From Candidatus Scalindua japonica (lineage in GTDB: Bacteria > Planctomycetota > Brocadiia > Brocadiales > Scalinduaceae), in NCBI RefSeq assembly GCF_002443295.1, contig NZ_BAOS01000027.1:158842-222841 (forward strand): a stretch of DNA of 64,000 nt, read 5' to 3'. Below are positions 1 through 8,575 of the stretch, piece after piece. The notes beneath the pieces are model-generated. The model was not told the DNA's origin. It saw only the letters and a list, made by a program, of their open reading frames with translations, and made no database searches. Within the stretch, counting starts at the first letter, position 1, and every line of letters starts with the position of its first letter. Both the position numbers and the translations under genes were made by a program.

Positions 1-2242
1 TCAATTCCCTCAGGGCAATAATGTTCTTTTCAGATGTGCCTTTACCAATATTTTTAACAAAAAGCACCAGATCCAAGACCTCTCCTCTCTGTATAATTCC
101 ATCTCCGTTCCCTGTTAATCCCTCGCCTTCGTCAATAATCTGATATGAATATGAGAATACAGGTTTGGGCAGCGCTTCGATTGATACGGCACTCTTAATA
201 TCTTCAGGTGCATTTTTATTAAATTCATGGAATTTAACGATAAGCTCATCCTTTCTGCTTACAGAATTTTGTGGAATTTTTATTGTCTGAGAGGCTGTTT
301 TTGTCTCACCCTTCTCTACTTTACCAAAAATAAACTCACGTTTATCGATAAGAAGGTTCTTGGATTCTGTCATACCTCTCAGCTGATACATGGTGCCTTC
401 ACTATTATTTGTAACACTGATATCTATTTTCAACTCATCCGCAGCTTTAACTTCTCCCTTTGGCGGTATGAGTTGTAGTTTTGTTGTTGCCGTTGGAGGA
501 GAGACCGTTTCTCCTGTGGACCAGTCAATACCCTGGGTATGTAAGGCGTCAGCGATCTTTGTATCTTCACTTTTTTTGAAATCCTCAATAATCGGTTTTA
601 ACTTGTCTAAAAATTCGTCGTCTTTACCATAGAGATTTGAATTAAGGATAATAGTTCTTGCAAATTGTACGTGTGTATCTTTCTCCAGATCAGGTATTTT
701 ATAGTAGTCTTCATCTTTTATTTTATCTTCTTTTCCCTCTTCTTCGTTTTCGCCTTCTTCTTCATCAATGTGTACAAGATACCTGACTTTTTCATAAGGT
801 ACTTCACCTTTTGAATGTTCATCCAGGTGTTTTTTAAGATCTTTTTCTCTAAAATGCGGATTCTCATTGAATAAGATAATTTCATCTTTTGTAACCTGTG
901 ACTGGACAAGCTGAATATCTGGTGCAATACCTACTGACTGTATATCGGTAAAGTTAGGAGTTAAATACTTTCCTACCGTGAGCTTTAACGCGGCGCCACT
1001 ATTGATAAGATCGATCAACTGCTGTATGGAACCTTTTCCGAAACTGGTATCGCCAATAAGCGGAGCCCGATTGTTATCCTTCAAGGCACCGGCAACTATT
1101 TCAGCACCGGAAGCGCTTCCAGCATCTATAATTACAACCAACGGGCATTTGTCGAGGTCTTTAGATGATTTTTTCGCCTTCTGGATTTTCTGCTTACCCA
1201 TTGGTTCAACAGTAACGACAATCATACCTGAAGAGAGAAATTTGTCTGCTACGGCAATCGCCTGGCCCAACAAACCCCCTGAATTATTACGAAGATCGAG
1301 GATAATCCCTTTTAAACCCCCACTTTCAGCTGTTAGCTTCTCAATCTCTTCTTCTAATGCCTCTGACGTATCTTCCTGGAAATTTCTTACCTTTATATAC
1401 CCAATGTTGTTATCAGCTAATTTCGAACTAACAGTTGGTATTGAAATAATTTCTCTGATCAGTGTTACAGATTTATTGGTCTGAGATTTTTTACTTTCCA
1501 CTATTAAAATAACGGCGGTTGAAGGATCACCTCTGAGTTTATTAACCGCTTCCTGCAATGACATGTTTATAGTAGAATCTTCGTCGATTGCGATGATCTT
1601 ATCCCCAGAGTTGAGGCCAGCCCTGAATGCGGGTGTCCCTTCAATAGGAGAAATTACGGTTAAAATTCCGTCTCTCAGGCCTACAACCATTCCAAGGCCG
1701 CCAAATTTACCAGAAGTCCCTATTTTAAATTCGTCAAAGTCTTTAGGAGGGAATACAACGGAATGGGGATCCAGTTGTGAAAGCATGCCATTAATCGCTG
1801 CGTATTCAATATCTTCTGTTTTGATCTCGTGATGTTTATTATCGTTTACAAAGTATAATACATCGGTCAAGGTATTGTATAATTCACCTAGTCTGTGTAT
1901 TTTGGAAAAATCGACTACTTTAGAAGCTTCATCAACCAGGACCTCTATTTTTTCTGTTTTGTCGTCCACATTAACCCGGACTTCCGGGATTATTCTTTCC
2001 AGCCAGGAAAGCGATTCTTTCAACATCTCTTTGGGTTTTATTCTATCGGGTTCAACATAAAAACGATTTACATATGAACAGACAATACCGACCAAGCGGA
2101 ATTTATACTCTTCTTCCTCCTGGTTAACCGCTTCGCTGAAATGCTTATTAAGTGAACTGCTATTTGATATCGCGAAGAAAGTAACGAAAATAGACGCGCA
2201 GAAAAAGATTGCGAGTATATAAATATATTTTTTCTTGTTCAT
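1..2242 (-). CDS. S41 C-terminal processing protease, 3' end off the window
   Basis: The frame is open from an ATG at 2242 to the left edge, about 747 codons, so the C-terminus is missing. An N-terminal membrane anchor or signal (about residues 5-25, after KKK) places it in the periplasm. A PDZ domain with the FGGLGMVVG and AGLNSGDKI motifs follows, then the S41 protease core with the catalytic serine in GSASGAEIVAGAL and the lysine in GDTSFGKGSIQ. After the core comes an acidic low-complexity stretch (EEEGENEEEG) and a beta-rich C-terminal domain. This is longer than ordinary Ctp proteases (about 430 residues), resembling the large MXAN_5808-type members of the family. AGGAAA lies about 7 bases before the start. 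A shorter S41 paralogue sits at 21916-23202. The family cleaves substrates at C-termini; the substrate here is unknown. Confidence 0.9.
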   Translation of the reverse strand, partial: MNKKKYIYILAIFFCASIFVTFFAISNSSSLNKHFSEAVNQEEEEYKFRLVGIVCSYVNRFYVEPDRIKPKEMLKESLSWLERIIPEVRVNVDDKTEKIEVLVDEASKVVDFSKIHRLGELYNTLTDVLYFVNDNKHHEIKTEDIEYAAINGMLSQLDPHSVVFPPKDFDEFKIGTSGKFGGLGMVVGLRDGILTVISPIEGTPAFRAGLNSGDKIIAIDEDSTINMSLQEAVNKLRGDPSTAVILIVESKKSQTNKSVTLIREIISIPTVSSKLADNNIGYIKVRNFQEDTSEALEEEIEKLTAESGGLKGIILDLRNNSGGLLGQAIAVADKFLSSGMIVVTVEPMGKQKIQKAKKSSKDLDKCPLVVIIDAGSASGAEIVAGALKDNNRAPLIGDTSFGKGSIQQLIDLINSGAALKLTVGKYLTPNFTDIQSVGIAPDIQLVQSQVTKDEIILFNENPHFREKDLKKHLDEHSKGEVPYEKVRYLVHIDEEEGENEEEGKEDKIKDEDYYKIPDLEKDTHVQFARTIILNSNLYGKDDEFLDKLKPIIEDFKKSEDTKIADALHTQGIDWSTGETVSPPTATTKLQLIPPKGEVKAADELKIDISVTNNSEGTMYQLRGMTESKNLLIDKREFIFGKVEKGETKTASQTIKIPQNSVSRKDELIVKFHEFNKNAPEDIKSAVSIEALPKPVFSYSYQIIDEGEGLTGNGDGIIQRGEVLDLVLFVKNIGKGTSEKNIIALREL

Positions 2243-2384
2243 TTTGAAAGTTTCCTAGCTAAAATATTGTCACAAAGTAATTTATTTAAACTTGTCTGCT
2301 ATTTCTCAAAACCTAATATAAGCTTGATTTTTTGCCAAGTCAAGGATAAGTTCATGATAAGTAAACACTAAGTTTAAAAATTTA

Positions 2385-2413
2385 TTGACATAACGACCCA
2401 TAATGCTTAAACT
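2385..2413 (+). promoter_or_regulatory. Promoter of the tRNA-Val/tRNA-Asp pair
   Basis: A perfect -35 TTGACA at 2385-2390 is followed after 17 bases by TAAACT at 2408-2413 (4 of 6 to the -10 consensus). Transcription would begin about 15 bases before the first tRNA. Prediction from sequence only. Confidence 0.5.
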
Positions 2414-2434
2414 TGCTCTTCTGGGTTTTACAAA

Positions 2435-2508
2435 GGGCGATTAGCTCAGTTGGCTAGAGCGCTTGCCTTACAAGCAAGATGTCATAGGTTCGAGTCCTAT
2501 ATCGCCCA
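2435..2508 (+). tRNA. tRNA-Val (anticodon TAC)
   Basis: Acceptor arms GGGCGAT and ATCGCCC pair fully. The D-loop, a GCTTG/CAAGC-type anticodon stem around TAC, and the T-arm GGTTCGAGTCC are all present. The discriminator is A2508 and CCA is encoded at 2509-2511. It heads a two-tRNA unit with tRNA-Asp 57 bases on. Confidence 0.96.
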
Positions 2509-2564
2509 CCATCATACAAAAAGAGAAAAAAGATTTATGGCTTTTTCATGTAAATGAAGAAAAA

Positions 2565-2638
2565 GGGGCCGTAGCTCAATTGGTTAGAGTACCAGACTGT
2601 CGATCTGGATGTTGCGGGTTCGAGTCCCGTCGGCCTCG
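2565..2638 (+). tRNA. tRNA-Asp (anticodon GTC)
   Basis: Acceptor arms GGGGCCG and CGGCCTC pair with one G-T wobble. The anticodon stem CCAGA/TCTGG encloses GTC, and a standard T-arm follows. The discriminator is G2638 and CCA is encoded at 2639-2641. Probably cotranscribed with the upstream tRNA-Val. Confidence 0.96.
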
Positions 2639-2641
2639 CCA

Positions 2642-3079
2642 TTATTAAATTTTTTTTTCTCGCCATCCAATATATGTCTCTCCATCAGATCGATTATCTT
2701 CTGAACAATATACTAAAACATTGTTCAGGGTGAATCGGGTTGTGCATTTCCTCTCATATTTCTATAAATTCAATGATGGGGATGCCTTGCAAGACAAAAA
2801 AGAGACACAAATTTCACAGATTAGCACTAGAGAGCCTACACATAAATCTGGCTCGCATAAAATATACATAACATTTATAGTATACTAATAATATTTAAGT
2901 GCTATATGTAGCTTCGCCCTTCTCCAGAATGGAGTTTATGCGTCTGCTCTAAAGAAAAATGGGAAATTTAGTCACAAATTTTCACAGATTCGCATGTGAT
3001 GTGCATATTAACACGTCTGTTGAATATTTAATAAGGAAGGAATAAGCGCTGGAAAATAATTACTATCAGAATATATTAT
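2642..3079. other. Non-coding gap with dispersed repeats
   Basis: No open frame with coding character was found. The gap holds the repeat element at about 2834-2951 (listed separately) and two copies of a short phrase, ACAAATTTCACAGATTAGC at about 2815-2833 and a variant near 2973-2990. A similar phrase recurs near 5882-5905. Confidence 0.6.
2834..2951 (+). repeat. Dispersed MITE-like repeat, copy 1
   Basis: This shares about 31 of 32 bases with the copy at 31477-31508 over its right end, which includes GGAGTTTATGCGTCTGC, and shares CTCGCATAAAA near the left end. Its middle also carries a recognisable TATAGTAT segment. The left inverted arm is degenerate here (ACACATAAATCT); in the other copy it is a perfect match to the right arm. 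Confidence 0.65.
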
Positions 3080-3940
3080 TTAGCCCGGCTTCAGGGGCAC
3101 ATACTGAATATTGATTTTGCGGTGAAGCTTCTGTTTTGCTTCCTTCGGTACTCCTTGCAGGGTCTCACCGTCCGCTGTTATTGTCAAATCTGTCTTAGAA
3201 CCAAAAAGCCACCGAAATTTCCTTAATTCCACGGATACGTACTGAGGACCATTCTTCAGAGGCAGGGTTCGATATTGTATCATGTGGGCCTTCCCGAAGA
3301 TTCTGAGAAAGCCTTTAATGGCCTTTCCTCTCAGTCCTTTTACCTGGTCACAAACTACAAGGTTATCATTCCTGTATTTAAGCAGCCGATAGGTAATTAT
3401 TCTATCATAGAAAATCTTCAGTGGTGGTTTTGAATCCAGGTCTTTATAGGAGACGCTCTTTTTTGCGGAGTCCCAGAATAGTGTGATATTTGCAGCTATT
3501 TCCAGATTGCCGGCATCAGATGCATATCTGATTACCTTGTCCCGGTTATAGTCGACTACCAGGTTCTGTTTAAATTCATAGGCCCTCTTGACATATTCAG
3601 GGACATCCCGGTCATGGCAATGTACGCTCTTAAACGCCAGGTACCACTCTTTGTAACCGAAAAGAAGAGGGAGCCTCTCTCCCGGCGATTCCCGGTCCTG
3701 ACCCACCTCGTATTCTAACAGGTAAGCAAGGACGTCTATCTGGTATCTTACACCGTTTGGTGTAGCAGTTGGATCGTAAGCCGGACCCGAACCGTCATCC
3801 TTCTTCAGGACAATCTCCATTGCACGCTCGATGCTTTTCTGATCAACTCTTTGAAAAGGCCCTTTTGTCTGTTGAGCAACCAATACTGATTGAACAGTTA
3901 ATAAATTCAGGACCAAAAATAATACCAACTTGGCCTTCAT
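3080..3940 (-). CDS. Exported protein of unknown function
   Basis: I chose the ATG at 3940 because AAGGTG lies about 7 bases upstream and it opens directly into a signal peptide (KAKLVLFLVLNLLTVQSVLVAQQ). The frame is open upstream to 4033, but that extension lacks these signals. The mature protein has about 260 residues, mixed alpha/beta in appearance, rich in basic and aromatic residues, without transmembrane segments. I do not recognise the family; the size and periplasmic location recall planctomycete DUF1571-type proteins, but I cannot confirm this. It lies 112 bases after the ABC-F gene, in the same direction. Confidence 0.75.
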   Translation of the reverse strand: MKAKLVLFLVLNLLTVQSVLVAQQTKGPFQRVDQKSIERAMEIVLKKDDGSGPAYDPTATPNGVRYQIDVLAYLLEYEVGQDRESPGERLPLLFGYKEWYLAFKSVHCHDRDVPEYVKRAYEFKQNLVVDYNRDKVIRYASDAGNLEIAANITLFWDSAKKSVSYKDLDSKPPLKIFYDRIITYRLLKYRNDNLVVCDQVKGLRGKAIKGFLRIFGKAHMIQYRTLPLKNGPQYVSVELRKFRWLFGSKTDLTITADGETLQGVPKEAKQKLHRKINIQYVPLKPG

Positions 3941-4052
3941 ATCTTTCACCTTCTTATTCTCTTGCACCGTATCCTTTAAGAGGCTTGACGCCAGAGGATA
4001 GATGCAGGCAGTCAGTTTGAACAGATTAAACACTTTAAGCTGCTCAAACAGT

Positions 4053-5699
4053 TCAAATAGGTAAGGTTTCCCCCGGGTTTTTTATATTCTCATACATCTT
4101 TTCGCGCAGTTTATTAATAACAGGATTTTCCAGATATTCATCAAATGTCATCTTTTTATCTATAACGCCATAAGGAGTTATCTCAATTATTCTATTCGCT
4201 ATTGTCTGTAAAAACTGGTGGTCGTGAGAAGCAAACATAATAACACCCTTAAACTCGATCAATCCGTTGTTTAACGAAGTGATTGCTTCGAGGTCCAAAT
4301 GATTAGTGGGTTCGTCTAAAAGCAGTACGTTGGCGCCACTTAGCATCATCTTTGACTGCATTATGCGTACTTTTTCACCACCGGAAAGTATATTAGCTTT
4401 TTTTAATGACTCTTCACCACTGAAAAGCATTCTGCCCAGAAAGCCTCTTATAAAGTTGTCGTCCTTCTCTTTGGAGAATTGACGAAGCCAGTCAATCAAA
4501 GTAACATCGTCATTAAAGAATTCTGCATTATCTTTTGGCAGGTATGACCGTATTGCGGTTGCACCCCAGGTGTAATTACCACTATCTGCTTTAACCTCAT
4601 CCATTAATATTTCAAAGAGTGCGGTCTTTGCCAGATCATGTGCACCAACAAAAGCGATCTTGTCATCATTATTGATAGTTAATGTTATATCATTAAGGAC
4701 AACTTCTCCATCCACTTTCTTTGAAAGATTTTTTATTGTAAGTACATTGTTCCCTATTGGCCTTTCGGGTGTAAAACGGATAAAAGGCAACTTTCTTGAT
4801 GACGGTTTAATCTCCTCAAGGACCAACTTATCAAGAGTTTTCTTCCTGGAAGTGGCCTGCTTTGATTTGGATGCATTTGCACTAAACCGAGCGACAAATG
4901 CCTCAAGATCCTTCCTTTTCGCCTCAGTTTTTTTATTCGCGTCTTTTGCCTGCTGTAAAGCCAGCTGACTGGACTCAAGCCAGAAGTCGTAATTGCCGGT
5001 ATAGACAGTAACTTTCCCGTAATCTATATCTGCCATATGTGTACATACGTTATTAAGGAAATGCCTGTCATGTGAAACAACAATTATTGTATTCTTAAAT
5101 TTTGTCAGAAACTCTTCAAGCCAGTTAATGGATTGAATATCCAGATGGTTTGTGGGTTCATCTAGCAGTAAAATGTCTGGATTGCCGAAAAGGGCCTGTG
5201 CCAACAGGACCTTTACCTTTTCATTACCTGAAAGCTCATCCATTTTCTTTTCATGCAGTTCGTCTGCTATTCCGAGCCCACTCAAAAGCGTAGAAACCTC
5301 ACTTTCCGCCTCCCATCCATTAAGCTCAGCAAACTCATCTTCAAGGTCGGAAACTCTCATCCCGTCTTCATTGCTGAAATCACTCTTCGCGTAAATAGCA
5401 TCTTTTTCAGTCATAATTTTAAAAAGCTTTTTATGCCCCATTAACACAGTTTCCCGTACTTCAAATTCGTCAAACTCATACTGGTTCTGTTTTAAAACGG
5501 CGATTCTTTTTCCCGGCGAAACACTTATGTTCCCCGAAGAAGGTTCAATCTCCCCTGACAAAACTTTAAGGAGCGTTGATTTACCCGCGCCATTGGCTCC
5601 AATGACTCCGTAGCAGTTGCCCGGACTGAATTTTGTAGTTACATCTTCAAATAGTAATCGTTTTCCAAATCGTAAACTTATATCATGTGTCTTCAGCAT
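4053..5699 (-). CDS. ABC-F ATPase, YbiT-like
   Basis: This is a soluble tandem ATPase of the ABC-F class, which acts on ribosomes rather than in transport. The first domain has Walker A GANGAGKST (34-42), signature LSGNEKV (about 156) and Walker B LLLLDEPTNHLD (about 177). The interdomain linker contains RFSANASKSKQATSRKK, the hallmark region of the YbiT group. The second domain has LSGGEKVRI and LLLDEPTNHLD, but its Walker A reads GAHDLAKT (352-359), with alanine where the last glycine should be. Length (548) fits YbiT (about 530). No membrane segments. The best call is a translation factor; involvement in antibiotic resistance cannot be judged from sequence. Confidence 0.92.
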   Translation of the reverse strand: MLKTHDISLRFGKRLLFEDVTTKFSPGNCYGVIGANGAGKSTLLKVLSGEIEPSSGNISVSPGKRIAVLKQNQYEFDEFEVRETVLMGHKKLFKIMTEKDAIYAKSDFSNEDGMRVSDLEDEFAELNGWEAESEVSTLLSGLGIADELHEKKMDELSGNEKVKVLLAQALFGNPDILLLDEPTNHLDIQSINWLEEFLTKFKNTIIVVSHDRHFLNNVCTHMADIDYGKVTVYTGNYDFWLESSQLALQQAKDANKKTEAKRKDLEAFVARFSANASKSKQATSRKKTLDKLVLEEIKPSSRKLPFIRFTPERPIGNNVLTIKNLSKKVDGEVVLNDITLTINNDDKIAFVGAHDLAKTALFEILMDEVKADSGNYTWGATAIRSYLPKDNAEFFNDDVTLIDWLRQFSKEKDDNFIRGFLGRMLFSGEESLKKANILSGGEKVRIMQSKMMLSGANVLLLDEPTNHLDLEAITSLNNGLIEFKGVIMFASHDHQFLQTIANRIIEITPYGVIDKKMTFDEYLENPVINKLREKMYENIKNPGETLPI

Positions 5700-6024
5700 A
5701 ATCTTCTCTTTTCGTTAAATAGGTAATTTCTTCGAATTTAAAAAAATATGGATATCAAGTGACAGAAGCTTTAGTAATATGATGATTCCGCAGTGTGCAA
5801 CGTGGTCAAATTGATCTGTAACAGCTGTCTATTGTCAATCCATTATAGATGAGTGGGAGTGTTTTGCAATATAAAAGATTAGACACAAATTTCACGAATT
5901 AGCACTAATAGAAAAGGGTTTCCTTCCGGAAAAGTGTTTCGCATGGATTGGATATTGATATAAGCGGAAAAACACTTATAATCAATGTCTGATTATATTG
6001 AATATTATATGGGTTGAATATTAT
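5700..6024. other. Intergenic region between divergent genes
   Basis: It separates the ABC-F gene (minus) from the flavoprotein gene (plus). It holds a copy of the dispersed phrase ACAAATTTCACGAATTAGC near 5884, a good promoter at 5955-5982, and a 16-base tandem duplication at 5998-6029. No coding frame was seen. Confidence 0.6.
5955..5982 (+). promoter_or_regulatory. Predicted sigma-70-type promoter
   Basis: TTGATA (5955-5960) and a perfect TATAAT (5977-5982) are separated by 16 bases. Transcription would start near 5989, about 35 bases before the flavoprotein start. Confidence 0.5.
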
Positions 6025-6029
6025 ATGGG
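5998..6029 (+). repeat. Perfect 16-base tandem duplication in a gene leader
   Basis: TTGAATATTATATGGG occurs twice in direct succession. The second copy contains the ATG at 6025 used here as the start of the flavoprotein. Confidence 0.85.
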
Positions 6030-6732
6030 AGAAATGAAAGGCGTGAAAGTACTTGGTATTAGCGGTAGTCCGAGAAAAAGCCACACAACACAAGAATTAG
6101 TTAAAACTATACTGGATGCAACCGACCTGGAGACGGAGTTCATATCCCTGCATGACATGACAATTAATGGTTGTATTTGCTGCCTTGGCTGTATTAAGGA
6201 TAATGTCTGTAAAGTTCGGGATGATTATATTCCATTGATGCACAAGGTATTAGAAGCCGACGCAATAGTTATCGGTGCTCCAAATTATTTCGGAAGGCTT
6301 AACGCCCTGACACACTCGTTTCTTGAACGGTTTTACTGTTTCCGGCACGACAAGGATGGGCATGGGGGGATGAAACTTTCCGGTAAAGTAGGTGCAATTG
6401 CTTCAGTAGGTGGCGGTGGAGAGTGGGAAATGCCTGGAAGAGAAATAAAAATGTATGAAATTGCAGGTGATGACATCAAGGGGTTCTTTGATTATAACGA
6501 GATTGAGTGTGTAGGTCTTGTTGCAGCACAAGGCGCTGTAGCATGCTTTTCGTGTGGTTATGGTGAAGTTTGCCGCGTAAGTGGTGTGAAGAAGTTTTTC
6601 GGTAAGGATGTAAAAATTACACCCGAGATCATTCCTTGCCTCGAAAAACAGCCGGATGTAATGAATAAGGCAAAACTACTTGGTAGGTCTTTGCGGGAAA
6701 GATTAGAAAAAAATTTTGAAGAGTATAACTAG
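6025..6732 (+). CDS. Iron-sulfur flavoprotein (NADPH-dependent FMN reductase fold)
   Basis: The N-terminus VKVLGISGSPRKSHTTQ is the FMN phosphate-binding loop of the flavodoxin-like reductase family. It is followed by GCICCLGCIKDNVC, a CX2CX2CX5C spacing typical of archaeal-type iron-sulfur flavoproteins that carry a 4Fe-4S cluster. ADAIVIGAPNYFG is the conserved second flavin-contact motif. About 235 residues, soluble. The start is uncertain: ATG 6025 and ATG 6034 are both possible (GGAGAA lies between them, too close to the second), and an in-frame TTG lies at 5998. The likely role is electron transfer or reduction of an unknown acceptor in an anaerobe. It has its own promoter. Confidence 0.88.
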   Translation: MGEMKGVKVLGISGSPRKSHTTQELVKTILDATDLETEFISLHDMTINGCICCLGCIKDNVCKVRDDYIPLMHKVLEADAIVIGAPNYFGRLNALTHSFLERFYCFRHDKDGHGGMKLSGKVGAIASVGGGGEWEMPGREIKMYEIAGDDIKGFFDYNEIECVGLVAAQGAVACFSCGYGEVCRVSGVKKFFGKDVKITPEIIPCLEKQPDVMNKAKLLGRSLRERLEKNFEEYN

Positions 6733-6744
6733 GTACTTAATTAG

Positions 6745-6815
6745 TAGAGAAAAACTTGTAAATTATCAACCATTCCTTTTCCTCTCCTTAAAAGGGGGGG
6801 ATTGGCTTTCCCGGC
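6745..6815 (+). repeat. Dispersed repeat, 'ATTATCAACCA' family, copy 1
   Basis: GAGAAAAACTTGTAAATTATC followed by CAACCA and a CCTCTCC...AAAAGGGGGG segment. Related copies lie at about 8430-8490 (direct) and 12573-12650 (inverted). Non-coding. Confidence 0.6.
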
Positions 6816-6917
6816 AATTTTATCAGAGTAAAGATCTTGGTTTTTATGCTCGGGAAATAGAAGGTTTTTCCCATTTATTGAGTACTCGCTAATATTATCA
6901 AATGAAAAGTTACAATT

Positions 6918-7475
6918 ATGAAAAATTATTTCCTGTCAAAAAAAATATTTGTAGCAGGTATTATCTTGAGCGGAATTATTATTCTGACAGGAAGAACCCA
7001 AGCGGGTCCTTCTGATTCTAAAGCTCCGGAGTGGGTGATCTCCGAGTGGATAAATAGTAATGGACTTGCACTTGCCGATCTGCATGGAAAAGTAGTCGTA
7101 ATTGACTTCTTCCAATTATGGTGTCCCGGATGTAACAAGTTTTCAGGACCCCTTATGGAGAAATGGGACCAACAATATAGTGACCGCAAGGATATTCAAC
7201 TGGTTGGTATCCACACGGTTTTTGAAGGGCATTCTCAACAGAGGCCTGAGCGACTGCGGCAATACGTTAAAGAAAAGAACATAGCATACCCGGTAGGAGT
7301 AGACGATCATGTTTCTGATCAGAGATTACCGGAGACAATGATTCGCTATCACACTCGTGGTACTCCTGAGATAGTTATTATTGATAAGAATGGAAAAATC
7401 CGTTTTCAACATTTCGGGAGTTTTAAACCCGGCGTCGTAGAAAAGCTGATAAATACTCTTTTAAATGAAGAGTAA
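6918..7475 (+). CDS. TlpA/ResA-like thioredoxin-fold protein
   Basis: A signal sequence or anchor (about residues 9-29) precedes a thioredoxin fold of about 150 residues. The active-site motif is WCPGC (FFQLWCPGCNKF), the cis-proline region is TRGTPEIVIIDKNG, and the central insertion typical of TlpA/ResA proteins is present. The protein would act in the periplasm as a thiol oxidoreductase, for example in cytochrome c maturation or handling of secreted cysteine proteins. The partner is unknown. The gene ends just before the remnant of a phosphate permease, and no strong ribosome-binding site is visible at the ATG. Confidence 0.88.
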   Translation: MKNYFLSKKIFVAGIILSGIIILTGRTQAGPSDSKAPEWVISEWINSNGLALADLHGKVVVIDFFQLWCPGCNKFSGPLMEKWDQQYSDRKDIQLVGIHTVFEGHSQQRPERLRQYVKEKNIAYPVGVDDHVSDQRLPETMIRYHTRGTPEIVIIDKNGKIRFQHFGSFKPGVVEKLINTLLNEE

Positions 7476-7480
7476 TATAG

Positions 7481-8376
7481 TCTAAACCTGAAACTTCGGC
7501 TATTGAGAAGCAAGTGGTACTCCTTATTTCCGTCATAATCGCAACCGTTATGGGTTTGCCCATATCAAAAACCCACAGTATAACAGGTGCTCTGGTTGGA
7601 GCCGGTTTTATTGCAGTAGATTTTCAGGTCAACTTTTCAGTTTTAGGTAGATCATTTTTTTACCCCTCTTGTAATCGCACCGGTTATTGCGGTGGCGTTT
7701 GGCAGTCTCCTTTACAAAGTCTTCAGAAATATACGTATACGTTCCGGTATAGCCAAGGAGTGGTGCCTTTGTGTTGGTGGGAAAAAGACATTGGCTCCAT
7801 CTATTCAATCAACTGCTACCATTATGGTACACTACGGCAGTTCGATTGAAGCTGCAATTGACAAAAGTGAAAATTGTGTGGAGATGTATAAAGGTAGCTT
7901 TCTGGGTATGAATTGTCAACAACTTTTGGACAGTTTTCATTTTTGCTCTGCTGGTGTTGTAGGTTTTGCACGCGGCCTGAATGATACACCAAAGATAGTA
8001 GCTCTCTTACTCTTAATCAAGGGGTTATCTGTTCATTGGGAAATGACATCTGTAGCCTTTGGTATGGCTGTGGGCGGACTTCTGAATGCAAGAAGGGTGG
8101 CTTGAAACAATGAGTAATAAGATAACTAAATTAAATCACGGCCAGGGTTTTACGGCAAACCTCGTTACGGGGTTCCTTGTTATATTTGCCAGCAAATTTG
8201 GTGTTCCTGTTTCTACGACACACGTATCGGTAGGGTCTATCTTTGGCATAGGGTTGGCATCGAAACATTTAAATACTGGCATTATGCAGGGAATACTATT
8301 ATCATGGCTGGTGACCCTGCCGGTAGCTGCCGTTTTTAGTGCAGGAGCTTATTGGATTCTAATCTGTGTCACGTAA
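7481..8376 (+). pseudogene. PiT-family inorganic phosphate permease, truncated and frameshifted
   Basis: Three consecutive frames spell one permease. The first holds GLPISKTHSITGALVGAG (end of the first PiT repeat), the second FARGLNDTPKIVALLLL (start of the second repeat), the third ASKFGVPVSTTHVSVGSIFGIG (end of the second repeat). The first break is in a run of seven T at 7655-7661, the second at an extra T at 8102-8103 (a VAETMSNKIT motif is restored if one T is removed). The N-terminal part with the first conserved asparagine-aspartate motif is missing, since a stop at 7478-7480 closes the frame upstream. The surviving text belongs to the 'NDTPKI' subtype of PiT proteins. About 290 codons remain of the usual 330-420. 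The truncation is real loss even if the single-base breaks prove to be errors. Confidence 0.85.
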
Positions 8377-8429
8377 TAAGGCATTTGGCAGATGGTACAG
8401 GGTTCTTTAATGTATCAGGCAGAGGAACG

Positions 8430-8520
8430 CTTTTATAAATTTATCAACCACCCCATTTACCCTCGTTCATAAGGAGGGGATTAGTGTCCTCAGCGTTTTC
8501 TGTCCGTGGAAGGAGAGGTC
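8430..8520 (+). repeat. Dispersed repeat, 'ATTATCAACCA' family, copy 2
   Basis: AAATTTATCAACCACCCC followed by a CCTCGTTCATAAGGAGGGG hairpin-like segment. It matches the reverse complement of 12590-12650 in order and content, and lies just before the glycosyltransferase operon. Confidence 0.6.
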
Positions 8521-8575
8521 TTCCTCCAAATGACAATTTACACTTTTATTTGAGCAATAACAAAAACTGACATTT

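Noticed and set aside
978..1484. A 168-codon open frame opposite the S41 protease
   Set aside because: The opposite strand encodes the S41 catalytic core, so this is a shadow.
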